A stretch of 32,761 nucleotides of DNA from Roseburia sp. (GCA_022771695.1 JALEKJ010000018.1:1-32761); one strand, 5' to 3'; positions 1 through 7,784 are shown, numbered from the stretch's first letter. Made by a program: numbers and translations. Notes: generated by a model not told the origin, from the letters alone.

Positions 1-131
1 GCGACTTTTCCAAGCAATTACACCAATACAACCAAAGGGACTATAATCGTTTTCCAATGCGCCCACTTGGTTGGAAGTCACCACAGACTGTCCTAAGGGA
101 ATTCATTGAGCTTGGTGTAACATATGTTTGA
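1..131 (+). pseudogene. C-terminal end of an integrase-core (rve) transposase, cut by the window edge
   Basis: Frame 3 is open from the left edge to a TGA at 129-131 and encodes 42 residues. They contain YNxxDYNRFPMRPLGWKSPQ, which resembles the end of DDE transposases of the IS3/IS481 type, where a YN..RPH..LG.KTP motif closes the integrase core. Only the tail is visible, so neither the catalytic residues nor the integrity of the gene can be judged; it may be an intact insertion sequence extending leftward. Just after the stop, the stretch ending at about 142 reads, on the reverse strand, TGTAGGTTTGTCAAAC. A sequence starting with TG could be the terminal inverted repeat. The family assignment comes from a short motif and is tentative. 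Confidence 0.55.
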
Positions 132-189
132 CAAACCTACACTATGATATTGGTAGATATATCTTATATGATATGAACGGGGGGTTACT

Positions 190-1500
190 ATGCAATTTGT
201 CAAAACTGCAGATTTAAAGGCCGGCATGCGCCTGGCAAAGCCTATCTACAACAAGATGGGTGTCCTTCTCTATGAGAGAGATACCAAGCTCACAATGCAA
301 GGTATCAACAGTATTGAAAATTTCGGTTTAATCGGAATCTTTATTCTTGAACCGGCAGAACCGCTGCCGCCTTTATCCAGGGAAGATTTAGAGTTTGAAC
401 AATTCCAGACCATCTATATGTTCAAGTTGAAAGAAAACATGGATAAACTTCAGGACAACCTTGTTCCTCCCAGTTTACTTTCCCTTGTAAGTGACATCCA
501 AACCCATTATGGTGCTCTGGACCATAAGCTGAACTTCACACAAACTTTGCGCAGCTCCGCAGATTTCGTTTATAAGCATTCCATCAGCGTCGCAATCCTC
601 GCTGCAATGATTGCCAACCAGATGCGCCTTCCGGCAAATGAGTCAAATGCCTTGGTTACCGCGGCTTTACTATATGATTTTGGTTATCTTTATGTACCGC
701 AGGCTGTTCTCGACAAGGGCGACGACCTCACCGAAAGTGACCTCAATTTCATTCAGATGAACCTTGAGCGTGGTTATGAAACGATTCGTCCCCGCTATGA
801 GGAGTGCGACCTTCCCAAGATATCTCTGGAAATCATCCAGCAAATTATCTTCCAGAACAGCCGCACACTCAAAATCAAGGCTCCTGCCGACAATGTTCGA
901 TTGTTATATGACATTCTAAAAATTTCCGACCGCTTCGACCGGCTTACTGCTATGAACATCAATAACCCGCCGGTTTCTGAGATTGCTGCAATGACCTTCC
1001 TTCGCAAGCACAACCGTGACTACAATCCACTTGTTGTCAATGCACTGGCTGAATGTATCCACATTCTTCCTACCGGCGCCTGCGTGGATCTTTCTGATGG
1101 CGAAAAAGCGCTTGTATTGGTTGAGAATGTCGCAGATTTTACCCGTCCCATGGTGCTTAAGTTTTCCAACAATATGATTTACGACTTGAGCGACCCGGTT
1201 ATCGGTAAGTCTCTGCACATCATTGATATTATGAAGACGATGGACAATCGCATTGCCATCGACGAAGAAACCTTAAAGCACTTCGTTGCCGACAAATACA
1301 TCAAGGAAACCGCTGACCGTTTCCGCCAGAAAAAACTAGAAATCGCGCAGCGTAAACAGCAGGAGATGCAGCAACAGGCGATGGATGCTCTTTTAGAGGG
1401 AGCCTCCATTCTCACCGAAAATACAGAGGAGGAGAAAAAGGAAGAAGCACCGGCTTCTTCTCCGAAGAAGCGACCTCGCAAGCGCATGAAGTTAGTATAG
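190..1500 (+). CDS. HD-GYP-like protein with degenerate metal-binding site
   Basis: This 436-residue soluble protein is preceded by a G-rich ribosome site (GGGGGG, 6 nt before ATG). Residues 1-60 resemble the N-terminal domain often found before HD-GYP domains. Residues about 125-330 align by pattern with an HD-GYP c-di-GMP phosphodiesterase: H130 in HSISVA, the ALLYDFGYLYVP block at 159-170 where LLHDIGK..IP is expected, the ILKISDRFD block at 242-250, and a late P.G..V.LS.G stretch. The HD pair is Y162-D163, the following K is lost, and no GYP loop is seen (FQNSRTLKIKAP stands there). Hydrolysis is therefore unlikely; a binding or scaffold role is inferred. The C-terminus has a Glu/Gln-rich helix and a basic tail (KKRPRKRMK). 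It is the only plus-strand gene in the left part, and a strong terminator follows. Confidence 0.75.
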   Translation: MQFVKTADLKAGMRLAKPIYNKMGVLLYERDTKLTMQGINSIENFGLIGIFILEPAEPLPPLSREDLEFEQFQTIYMFKLKENMDKLQDNLVPPSLLSLVSDIQTHYGALDHKLNFTQTLRSSADFVYKHSISVAILAAMIANQMRLPANESNALVTAALLYDFGYLYVPQAVLDKGDDLTESDLNFIQMNLERGYETIRPRYEECDLPKISLEIIQQIIFQNSRTLKIKAPADNVRLLYDILKISDRFDRLTAMNINNPPVSEIAAMTFLRKHNRDYNPLVVNALAECIHILPTGACVDLSDGEKALVLVENVADFTRPMVLKFSNNMIYDLSDPVIGKSLHIIDIMKTMDNRIAIDEETLKHFVADKYIKETADRFRQKKLEIAQRKQQEMQQQAMDALLEGASILTENTEEEKKEEAPASSPKKRPRKRMKLV

Positions 1501-1510
1501 TTTCTATGTT

Positions 1511-1550
1511 AAAAAGACCACCGGAGTGTTATCACTCCGATGGTCTTTTT
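1511..1550. terminator. Bidirectional Rho-independent terminator
   Basis: AAAAAGACCA-CCGGAGTG and CACTCCGA-TGGTCTTTTT form a long stem around a TTAT loop, with one A-C mismatch where the two blocks meet. The A-tract on one side and T-tract on the other let it serve both the HD-GYP-like gene on the plus strand and the aminotransferase on the minus strand, whose stop lies 13 nt beyond. Confidence 0.9.
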
Positions 1551-1562
1551 TATCGTCGGCTT

Positions 1563-2759
1563 TTATAAGAATACATATTTATTTAATCTTTCAAACGCTT
1601 CCTCTACCAGCGAATACGGCAGTGCAAGATTCATGCGGATTGCATAAGGCCTATGGAACGGTCTGCCATCCTGCCAGATAACCCCCACTTCGTAACCGGC
1701 ACGCAGCAAGTCATCCAAACTCTTATTATGCATTTTACACCATCCTTCGCAGTCCAAATACAGCATATAGGTTCCTTGTGGCTTTGCCAGAGAAACTCCC
1801 GTAAAGTGCTCCCTGATATAATTGTAGGCATAATTCACATTCTCTTCAAGTACCTCACAGAGTTCATCAACCCACTTTTCGCCTTCTTTGCAGTATGCAC
1901 CAATCAGCGCATGCATCGACAGCACGTTGCAGGAATTGTAATGACAAAGAGAAGACTGTTTTTCCACACGGTCACGGATATAAGCATTATAAATAATATG
2001 ATAGGAACCCACAAGTCCCGCCAGATTAAAGGTCTTAGACGGAGCATAAACTGCTATCGTACGGTTTCTCGCATCCTCCGACAAAGACTGCGTCGGGATG
2101 TGTTTGTGTCCGTTCAAAACGATATCTGACCAAATTTCATCTGAAACAACAATACAATCGTTTCTTTGATAAATTTCCATCGCCCGCTCAATTTCCTCTC
2201 GTTCCCATACGCGCCCGGTCGGATTATGCGGCGAGCAAAAAATAACTGCATGAATATGGTGCTTTTTTATTTTATTTTCCATATCTTCATAGTCCATGCG
2301 CCAGATACCGTCTGTATCAGGTTTCAAGTCACTATGTATGATATGATATCCGTTATTCTCCAACGTCATTGTAAATCCGATGTATGTCGGGGAATGTACC
2401 AATACGTTATCACCCGCGGAACAAAATGCGTTCAAAACAGATGCCACACAACCAAGTACACCATTCTCATAGCCGATATACTCCTTTGTTATCCCTTCAA
2501 CACCATTGCGACTCTTCTGCCAATCCATAATGGCTTGATAATACTCATCTCTCAAGGAAAAATAACCAAACGCCGGATGTTTTGCTCTCTCGATGATTGC
2601 TTCCGTAATGGTAGGCACTGTTGCAAAATTCATGTCTGCCACCCACATCGGCAGCCTTGAAAACCCTTCTTTTATAGTTACTCCCTCATAAGGTATCACC
2701 TCTGCAGCGATAGCATCCTTCCCACTACGCTCCATTATTGTTGTAAAATCATACTTCAT
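1563..2759 (-). CDS. patB: MalY/PatB-family PLP-dependent C-S lyase (cystathionine beta-lyase type)
   Basis: This is a fold-type I aminotransferase-like enzyme of 398 residues, the usual size of MalY/PatB proteins. The likely reaction is alpha,beta-elimination of cystathionine or other cysteine conjugates to pyruvate, ammonia and a thiol, in the cytoplasm. Visible hallmarks are the N-terminal LPMWVADMNF block, HNPTGR at 178-183, SDEIW with the pyridine-binding Asp207, and SKTFNLAG with the Schiff-base Lys242. The start is set at 2759 because AGGAG lies 9 nt upstream; an ATG further out (2804) would overlap the preceding gene and has no ribosome site. It begins 11 nt after the GH25 gene, so the two are probably cotranscribed, although no functional link is obvious. 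Family members without a regulatory role and MalY-like repressors cannot be told apart by sequence alone. Confidence 0.88.
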   Translation of the reverse strand: MKYDFTTIMERSGKDAIAAEVIPYEGVTIKEGFSRLPMWVADMNFATVPTITEAIIERAKHPAFGYFSLRDEYYQAIMDWQKSRNGVEGITKEYIGYENGVLGCVASVLNAFCSAGDNVLVHSPTYIGFTMTLENNGYHIIHSDLKPDTDGIWRMDYEDMENKIKKHHIHAVIFCSPHNPTGRVWEREEIERAMEIYQRNDCIVVSDEIWSDIVLNGHKHIPTQSLSEDARNRTIAVYAPSKTFNLAGLVGSYHIIYNAYIRDRVEKQSSLCHYNSCNVLSMHALIGAYCKEGEKWVDELCEVLEENVNYAYNYIREHFTGVSLAKPQGTYMLYLDCEGWCKMHNKSLDDLLRAGYEVGVIWQDGRPFHRPYAIRMNLALPYSLVEEAFERLNKYVFL

Positions 2760-2770
2760 AGTTTCTTCTC

Positions 2771-4303
2771 CTACTGTACATCGGTCAGATAGCTGCTGAT
2801 ACAATACAGTGTCTGCCCATTATAATCTACTCTCGACCAGCCATATTCCTCATTCATTCCGGTTCGTGTCGCAACCTCCCCATTATGCAGCACCGCCACG
2901 ACCGCAGAATCCGGATTCGTCACACTCGGCAACGTTCGTAAATTAACTTCCATCTTCGCCGTCACCGTATCGCTTACCGCTGTGAATTTCGTCTTTAACC
3001 CATCCCCGCTGTCAGACGCACTCGCACTGCTTGGCACCTGATAGTTCAAATCCGTTGTCAGATAGCTCGAGACCGCATAATAAACCTGTCCTCCATATTC
3101 AATGCGGGACCATCCGCTGTCACTGACTCCGGTGCGAATTGCCGTCTCTCCGTTTGCCAGCGTTACCTTTACCGTGCTGTCTGTGCCCTGACTCGGGATA
3201 TCACGCAGATTTGTCTTTTCTTTTGCAGTCACCGTCTCATTCACTTCTGTGAATTTCATAAGTGCTTCCACATCCGCCCTTACACTATCCGGTGCGATAT
3301 TGCTCTTTGCATCCGCAACATTTTCATAAGAAAAGTATGCAACATCGACATCCACCGTCTCCGTAATTCCCGGAATATTTCCCTTGCTCGTATACTGCCA
3401 CATCGCATAGCCATCCGCATAAGCATCTGCTCCTTCGTCCAGCGGTGTAAGGTAGTCCGGATACCATGCCATCCAGAGTTTGTATGTCTGTTGTAGCCGT
3501 GAAGTATCCCACTCGGCATCCGCCTCCAGCTCGCTTTTTGCCGCATAAAACATTGGCGTATAACCGCACTCATAGATGCGATTCAAAAAAGCTGCCGCAA
3601 TGTCCGTGCGCTCACTCTGACTCAAGGAATATTGGCGGCTCTCCGAATCATCAAATCCCTCGCAATTATATGCTACCGGATAAGTAATCCGGTACTGTGC
3701 GATATAATCCGCAACCCAATCCGCCTCCTCGATTGCCTCAGCTTCCGTAACCGCCGTCGAAAAGAAATATGCACCAACCTTGATGCCGTTCGCCTGTGCT
3801 TCCTGCATATTGTACTTTGCGTTCGTGTCCGGGCAAATTTCTCCGGTTTTCTGTGTGCGATAGCCCACGCGCACCATTGCAAACTCTATTCCGGCATCTG
3901 CGACCTGTTTCCAGTCAATGGTTCCCTGATATTTTGCCACGTCAATCCCTATGCTTTTTCCCGCAAGCTCATTCGCTCCCTCTGCCGAAAGCAGCTCCGC
4001 AACATATACGCTTGTTCCTTCTCCCTCTGACATTCCGCCGGACATTCCGCTTTGTGGGTCTTCTTCATCATCCGCAGTCTCGCCCGGCACAGCCTCTTGC
4101 ACTACCGCTTCGAGAATTTGTTCTGTGTCAACCGACAAAGAACTTGCCGGTTCCGCTTCCGGCTCTCTACTTTTTCTATTTATTACTACAAGAATTCCAA
4201 TTACAATGAATAACAATATCGCAACAACGATGATTGGTATCACCATTCGCCAATCTCTCGTTGCACGATATCCGCCAAAATCTAGGTCGTCCTCGTGTCT
4301 CAT
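2771..4303 (-). CDS. Membrane-anchored GH25 lysozyme-like protein with two SH3 repeats
   Basis: This 510-residue protein has a short cytoplasmic N-terminus, one membrane helix at about 19-42 and an acidic, Ser/Gly-rich linker to about residue 115. A GH25 (Chalaropsis-type muramidase) domain follows at 117-330, opening with GIDVAKYQGTIDW (Asp121) and including the end-of-barrel MWQYTS. Two bacterial SH3 repeats follow (about 351-425 and 438-510), each carrying VTAK..NLR..PS, GWSR and a closing SSYLT. The expected role is cutting or binding peptidoglycan outside the membrane. The usual acidic pair D-x-E near the end of a beta strand reads N213-C-E215 here, so the putative catalytic Glu is kept but its partner Asp is Asn. 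A strong sigma-A promoter lies about 60 nt upstream. Confidence 0.87.
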   Translation of the reverse strand: MRHEDDLDFGGYRATRDWRMVIPIIVVAILLFIVIGILVVINRKSREPEAEPASSLSVDTEQILEAVVQEAVPGETADDEEDPQSGMSGGMSEGEGTSVYVAELLSAEGANELAGKSIGIDVAKYQGTIDWKQVADAGIEFAMVRVGYRTQKTGEICPDTNAKYNMQEAQANGIKVGAYFFSTAVTEAEAIEEADWVADYIAQYRITYPVAYNCEGFDDSESRQYSLSQSERTDIAAAFLNRIYECGYTPMFYAAKSELEADAEWDTSRLQQTYKLWMAWYPDYLTPLDEGADAYADGYAMWQYTSKGNIPGITETVDVDVAYFSYENVADAKSNIAPDSVRADVEALMKFTEVNETVTAKEKTNLRDIPSQGTDSTVKVTLANGETAIRTGVSDSGWSRIEYGGQVYYAVSSYLTTDLNYQVPSSASASDSGDGLKTKFTAVSDTVTAKMEVNLRTLPSVTNPDSAVVAVLHNGEVATRTGMNEEYGWSRVDYNGQTLYCISSYLTDVQ

Positions 4304-4362
4304 CTATTTCCCCCTTATCCGTTTTCATTGCTTTTCCAAAAATATTTCTTGCCGATATCCTT

Positions 4363-4390
4363 ATTGTAGTACGCCCGTTTCTTTTGTCAA
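4363..4390 (-). promoter_or_regulatory. Sigma-A promoter for the GH25 gene
   Basis: On the minus strand, TTGACA (4390-4385), a 16-nt spacer and TACAAT (4368-4363) give near-consensus -35 and -10 boxes about 60 nt before the GH25 start. It lies just after the last gene of the ABC/GntR operon, which has no clear terminator, so some read-through into this gene is also possible. Confidence 0.8.
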
Positions 4391-4430
4391 TGCGCTCTTC
4401 TCTTATGATTTTCTTAGTTTTTTGTGATTA

Positions 4431-4937
4431 TTAATAAAGTTCATACGTCATCAATACACCAAGTGCCAACGGATACACCCCTTGTGACAAAAACGGATAT
4501 ACTACATTCGCGATGCCAATCTCATGATTGAGCAGCCAGGCCCCCAACAGTTGCGCAAGAATCGCCACAACAAACGGTGTTTTCAAAAAGTTTACCAGAT
4601 ACTCTACTCTCACCCGCCGTATCTCTTTCCTTGAAACCGGAGCGTATTTTAGTTTTTCATAAATACTATAGCTTTTTCTGTTCTCTGTCACAAACATCTT
4701 CTGCATCATGTATGTCCATACCGCCATACTGTTAAGGCCCAAGAAGCTGATAATCAGACTCCATTCTTTTTCATACGGTATCGCCATCATAATTCCGACA
4801 AATACAATATATGCGCCCTTCACAAGTGTCTCCACCGGTTCCATTCCATTGGCAACACACGTATGCCAGTTTTTGTCAAATTCACGTATCTTTTCACGTT
4901 GTAGCAACCGCTCCTGTCTCCCCTGTTCCTTTGTCAT
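4431..4937 (-). CDS. Small ABC-2-like membrane protein (second permease of the GntR/ABC operon)
   Basis: The product has 168 residues: a charged N-terminus (about 1-38), then hydrophobic segments at roughly 40-55, 63-80, 118-135 and 145-165. These are separated by a basic cytoplasmic loop with YEKLKYAPVSRKEIRR, a motif like those joining helices in ABC-2 type permeases. It has no ATPase motif and is inferred to partner with the ATPase encoded 8 nt upstream. It is short for a permease, but no frameshift or truncated reading frame is seen. It is the last gene of the five-gene operon, and I see no hairpin terminator after it. The substrate is unknown; the protein resembles no named family I can state with confidence. 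Confidence 0.65.
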   Translation of the reverse strand: MTKEQGRQERLLQREKIREFDKNWHTCVANGMEPVETLVKGAYIVFVGIMMAIPYEKEWSLIISFLGLNSMAVWTYMMQKMFVTENRKSYSIYEKLKYAPVSRKEIRRVRVEYLVNFLKTPFVVAILAQLLGAWLLNHEIGIANVVYPFLSQGVYPLALGVLMTYELY

Positions 4938-4945
4938 ATTCCCTC

Positions 4946-5602
4946 CTATGCAGGCATGCTTTCCCCAAAGGAAATCATCTGCCCTTTCTCCATAATCCCG
5001 ACATAATCCATCTTGTGTTCCAACTCCTCCGAAAGATGTGTCGCCATCAGCACAGATGCCTGCTCTTCCTTTATGATTTCATGCAAAAGCCGAAAGAAGT
5101 CAACACGAAATACCGGGTCCATTCCGGCAGTTGCCTCATCCAATAGATAGAGCCTCGTTCCATGTGCCATTGCAAATGCCATCTGAAAACGCATCAGTTC
5201 ACCGCGTGACATCTTCCCCACAATTTTCCCGGTTCCAACCTCCATCTTTTTCATCGCCGACCGAAACATTTCCATATCAAAATTTTGATAGAATCCACCG
5301 AGCAGTTGTGCATTTTTCTGCGCTGAATATTCGTAAAAAAACTGATTTTTCTCCGACACAAAACCAATAATTTCCAGACATTTTACATGGTCCTTACGGA
5401 TATCCTCACCACACAGACGGATTGTTCCGTTGTACTGCATTTTGGGATTCATAATATAGTCCAAAAGCGTCGTCTTACCGGCTCCGTTCTTGCCGGCAAG
5501 TCCCATCAGATAGCCGGCAGGCAGTGAAAAGTTCACATCGGTAAGATGAAATTTTCGACTCGTTCCCGTCACATGTTCAAATTGCAAAATTGTATTTTCC
5601 AT
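4946..5602 (-). CDS. ABC transporter ATP-binding protein (second ATPase of the operon)
   Basis: This is a 218-residue ABC ATPase. The Walker A is GLAGKNGAGKTT; the signature is degenerate (MSRGE in place of LSGGQ); the Walker B is LYLLDEATAGMDP; and the H-loop is MATHLSEE. The start is placed at 5602 because AGAGGG lies 9 nt upstream; the frame stays open further upstream inside the gntR gene without a ribosome site. It follows the GntR stop by 4 nt and precedes the small membrane protein by 8 nt. The family resembles the YtrB/BcrA group of drug or peptide exporters, but its substrate cannot be read from the sequence. Confidence 0.85.
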   Translation of the reverse strand: MENTILQFEHVTGTSRKFHLTDVNFSLPAGYLMGLAGKNGAGKTTLLDYIMNPKMQYNGTIRLCGEDIRKDHVKCLEIIGFVSEKNQFFYEYSAQKNAQLLGGFYQNFDMEMFRSAMKKMEVGTGKIVGKMSRGELMRFQMAFAMAHGTRLYLLDEATAGMDPVFRVDFFRLLHEIIKEEQASVLMATHLSEELEHKMDYVGIMEKGQMISFGESMPA

Positions 5603-5606
5603 ATTT

Positions 5607-5981
5607 CTATCCCTCTTCAAACAATGTCTCCACCATCTCCTTGACTTCCTCGCAGCCAAGTCCTGCCTGTTTCGCCTCCGCTATCACTTCCTGCAGTCTT
5701 CGCTCCAGCATCACAAGCTGTTTTTCTCGCAGATAATCGGTATTGTACTCGCAGACATAGAATCCTTTTCCACTGACAGAACGTATCAGCCCTTCTTTTT
5801 CTAACTCCTCATATGCACGTTTTGTTGTGATAACGCTGACGTTTAGCTCTCCTGCCAATCCCCGAATCGATGGAAGCGCTTCTCCTGCCTGTAATTCTCC
5901 TGTCACAATTGCATTTTTCAATTGGTTGACGATTTGCTCATAAATCGCCAATGTGCCCTGCGGCTGTATCACAATCTTCAT
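5607..5981 (-). CDS. GntR-family (YtrA subfamily) transcriptional regulator
   Basis: At 124 residues it has the short YtrA layout: a winged-helix domain at about 10-77 (IYEQIVNQLKNAIVTGEL, GEALPSIRGLAGELNVS, YEELEKEGLI, GKGFYV) followed by only about 45 residues of helix for dimerisation and no ligand-binding domain. YtrA regulators normally repress their own ABC operon. It lies in the middle of this operon, between the two ATPase/permease pairs, 3 nt after the first permease gene. The 18-bp palindrome on the operon promoter at 7568-7585 is its probable operator. Confidence 0.9.
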   Translation of the reverse strand: MKIVIQPQGTLAIYEQIVNQLKNAIVTGELQAGEALPSIRGLAGELNVSVITTKRAYEELEKEGLIRSVSGKGFYVCEYNTDYLREKQLVMLERRLQEVIAEAKQAGLGCEEVKEMVETLFEEG

Positions 5982-5984
5982 TTC

Positions 5985-6689
5985 TTACCTCTCATAGTTT
6001 ACTGCTGCGTCGATAATCTGCCTTGACCTTTTTAGTGTCATGACCACAAACGGAAGCTCTATTGCGATCAAAACTGCCGTAATCAAAATGCCTCCCATAT
6101 TCGAAAAATCCTCCTGCCACTGTACCCCAAGTATCATAAAATAGCCGGAAACCATCGAAATAATCAGTGCAGCTATCTCCCAGCCGTCCTTCCCCGAATA
6201 GATATATACAGAGCGTTGCGTTTCTGCACACTTTTGTACATTCCTGCCGTCCATATTGGCACTGCATATTATAGTTGCCGTCGCCGACAAAACAAAAACT
6301 GCTCCATAAGTAATACTTAATCCTGCAAAGATTACCAATAGCACTGTTCCGAGTATTGACATCGCCATCCCTATTCCGATTTTAAGCACATAAGCTTGTC
6401 GCACATAGACACGCCGCTCCGACGCATTCATCGGGCAAAGGTATAGCAGCTTCGGAAGCACCACGGGATGAAGCGGCGCAGCAAAAAGGCTGTACAAAAA
6501 AATCAACGTCACTCCATAATGCTGTATATATGTAACCGGTTCTGCTGCCGACCTCTCACCCGCTAAAATTGGCATAATAACCAATGGATACACAAGCGGA
6601 ATCCAATTTGCAAAATTGCCTCCGCCGTACCGCTCCTTAATATTGTGAATGCGAAACGCAGAAAAATAGTCACGTATTACTCTTTTCAT
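5985..6689 (-). CDS. ABC-2-like permease (first permease of the GntR/ABC operon)
   Basis: This 234-residue integral membrane protein has about six hydrophobic segments (roughly 28-44, 55-72, 105-122, 124-142, 170-190, 200-218). A cytoplasmic loop after the second contains YLCPMNASERRVYVRQAYVLK, comparable in position to the basic loop of the second permease. Its ATG overlaps the stop of the first ATPase gene by 4 bases (ATGA), showing translational coupling. It is inferred to form the membrane part of a transporter with that ATPase. No specific substrate or named family can be assigned. Confidence 0.7.
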   Translation of the reverse strand: MKRVIRDYFSAFRIHNIKERYGGGNFANWIPLVYPLVIMPILAGERSAAEPVTYIQHYGVTLIFLYSLFAAPLHPVVLPKLLYLCPMNASERRVYVRQAYVLKIGIGMAMSILGTVLLVIFAGLSITYGAVFVLSATATIICSANMDGRNVQKCAETQRSVYIYSGKDGWEIAALIISMVSGYFMILGVQWQEDFSNMGGILITAVLIAIELPFVVMTLKRSRQIIDAAVNYER

Positions 6690-7543
6690 CTTGCCTTTTT
6701 CCTCCGCTTTGTCATAAAATACATCAGTTCCTCAATCGTCGGTACCACAACCGTTAATTCTTTGTCATACACATATCTTTTTCTGTGGCGCACAAGCGCC
6801 CGTGTGCCGTATTCTCCCTCTTCCACATGGATAATATTCTCGCTTGGAATCAGTTTTATCTTATAAGTCTCCCCCGTCACCAAGCGATAACTCTCCCGCA
6901 AACTCTCAATATCTGTGGAAAGTAGGCACTTCCCCTTTTCCAGATATGTGATATAGTCTGTCATACGGTCTAAGTCTTCCGTCAGATGTGTCGAAATAAT
7001 CACACTTTTTGTGCCGTCCGCAATAAATTCTTTTAATACTTTGAAAAACTCTACACGAAATTCCGGATCAAAACTTCCTGCCGGTTCGTCCAGCACCAGG
7101 AGCTTTGGTGCATGTGCCAATGCAAACGCAAGCTGAAATTTTAATTCTTCTCCTTTGGACAACGCCCTGTATTTTCTTTTCGGCTCCAGTGAAAAGCGTT
7201 CCAGATAATTCCCGAGTACCTTTGCATCATAATCTTTATAATAACTTCCGTAATAATCCCCATTTTCCTGCAGCGTCATTCCCTCATCAAACAGTGTCTC
7301 CATGAGAACCGTTCCAATCCGTTCGTGAATTTCCCGTTCGCTTTCGGCATAATTCATACCGTCAATCAGGATTTCCCCATTTTCCGGTCGATATAGTCCC
7401 AAAATCAGATGAAGTAATGTTGTCTTACCAGCTCCATTCGGGCCAATCAGCCCCATGATATATCCTTCCGGCAATTCTAATGAAATATTATTCAGATGAA
7501 AGTTTCCAAGATGTTTAGAAACCTCTTTCAATTCCAGTAACAT
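6686..7543 (-). CDS. ABC transporter ATP-binding protein (first gene of the GntR/ABC operon)
   Basis: This 285-residue ABC ATPase has Walker A GLIGPNGAGKTT, the signature variant LSKGEELKFQ, Walker B LLVLDEPAGSFDP and H-loop STHLTED. The ATPase domain covers about 1-205. The last 80 residues form an extra C-terminal part with a basic end (MTKRRKKAR), as in several exporter ATPases of the YtrB/CcmA type. An AGAGGGG ribosome site precedes the ATG. It is transcribed first from the promoter at 7579-7607 that carries the palindrome. Confidence 0.87.
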   Translation of the reverse strand: MLLELKEVSKHLGNFHLNNISLELPEGYIMGLIGPNGAGKTTLLHLILGLYRPENGEILIDGMNYAESEREIHERIGTVLMETLFDEGMTLQENGDYYGSYYKDYDAKVLGNYLERFSLEPKRKYRALSKGEELKFQLAFALAHAPKLLVLDEPAGSFDPEFRVEFFKVLKEFIADGTKSVIISTHLTEDLDRMTDYITYLEKGKCLLSTDIESLRESYRLVTGETYKIKLIPSENIIHVEEGEYGTRALVRHRKRYVYDKELTVVVPTIEELMYFMTKRRKKAR

Positions 7544-7567
7544 ATCTTTCCCCTCTGTGCATTAACT

Positions 7568-7585
7568 GTATATATCAATATATAC
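7568..7585. promoter_or_regulatory. Perfect 18-bp palindrome, probable GntR/YtrA operator
   Basis: GTATATAT-CA-ATATATAC is an inverted repeat with 8-bp perfect arms. It covers the -10 box of the ABC/GntR promoter and sits 25 nt before the first start codon. The position and two-fold symmetry fit repression by the dimeric GntR protein of the operon; the assignment is inferred. Confidence 0.6.
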
Positions 7586-7607
7586 ACCGCATACACAGAG
7601 ATGTCAA
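7579..7607 (-). promoter_or_regulatory. Sigma-A promoter of the ABC/GntR operon
   Basis: On the minus strand, TTGACA (7607-7602), a 17-nt spacer and TATATA (7584-7579) stand about 36 nt before the first ATPase gene. The -10 is inside the palindrome, so bound regulator would block polymerase. Confidence 0.75.
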
Positions 7608-7625
7608 TACTTTTATAGAACAAAA

Positions 7626-7650
7626 GTGTGCTTCGCACACTCTCGCGACC
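7626..7650. repeat. Short dispersed intergenic repeat, copy A
   Basis: GTGTGC-TTC-GCACAC is a small perfect hairpin followed by TCTCGCGACC. The core TGCTTCGCACA, then CGCG and CGACC, recurs in the same order at 12105-12134 before the flhO gene. Two diverged copies in one window suggest a dispersed element, but the similarity is short. Confidence 0.4.
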
Positions 7651-7712
7651 AATACTTTTATCAGCACAGCTTTTGTTCCGCGCGCGAAGCTGCGCATCTA
7701 TGCACGCAGTGC

Positions 7713-7749
7713 TTTTATGCAATAGGACGCAATTTCCTATTGCATAAAA
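7713..7749. repeat. Perfect 15-bp inverted repeat
   Basis: TTTTATGCAATAGGA and TCCTATTGCATAAAA are exact reverse complements separated by the 7-nt loop CGCAATT. It lies between the recD2 terminator and the ABC/GntR promoter. It lacks a T-tract in the orientation needed for either strand, so it is not a standard terminator. Confidence 0.75.
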
Positions 7750-7784
7750 AATGAAGGTGCCGCCGCGCAAGCGACAGCACCTTC
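7745..7784 (-). terminator. Rho-independent terminator of recD2
   Basis: On the minus strand, GAAGGTGC begins at the last base of the recD2 stop codon and pairs with GCACCTTC across an inner CGC-GCAA-GCG-like stem. A run of T follows (ATTTTTTAT). Confidence 0.8.

Noticed and set aside
4431-4937. Second permease of the ABC/GntR operon as a truncated gene
   Set aside because: It is short, but there is no frameshift, no continued homologous frame after the stop, and its membrane segments form a complete even set; a small native protein is more likely.
7528-7770. 80-codon minus-strand frame across the recD2-ABC intergenic region
   Set aside because: It runs through the terminator, the 15-bp inverted repeat, the promoter and the operator; no ribosome site and no protein-like composition.
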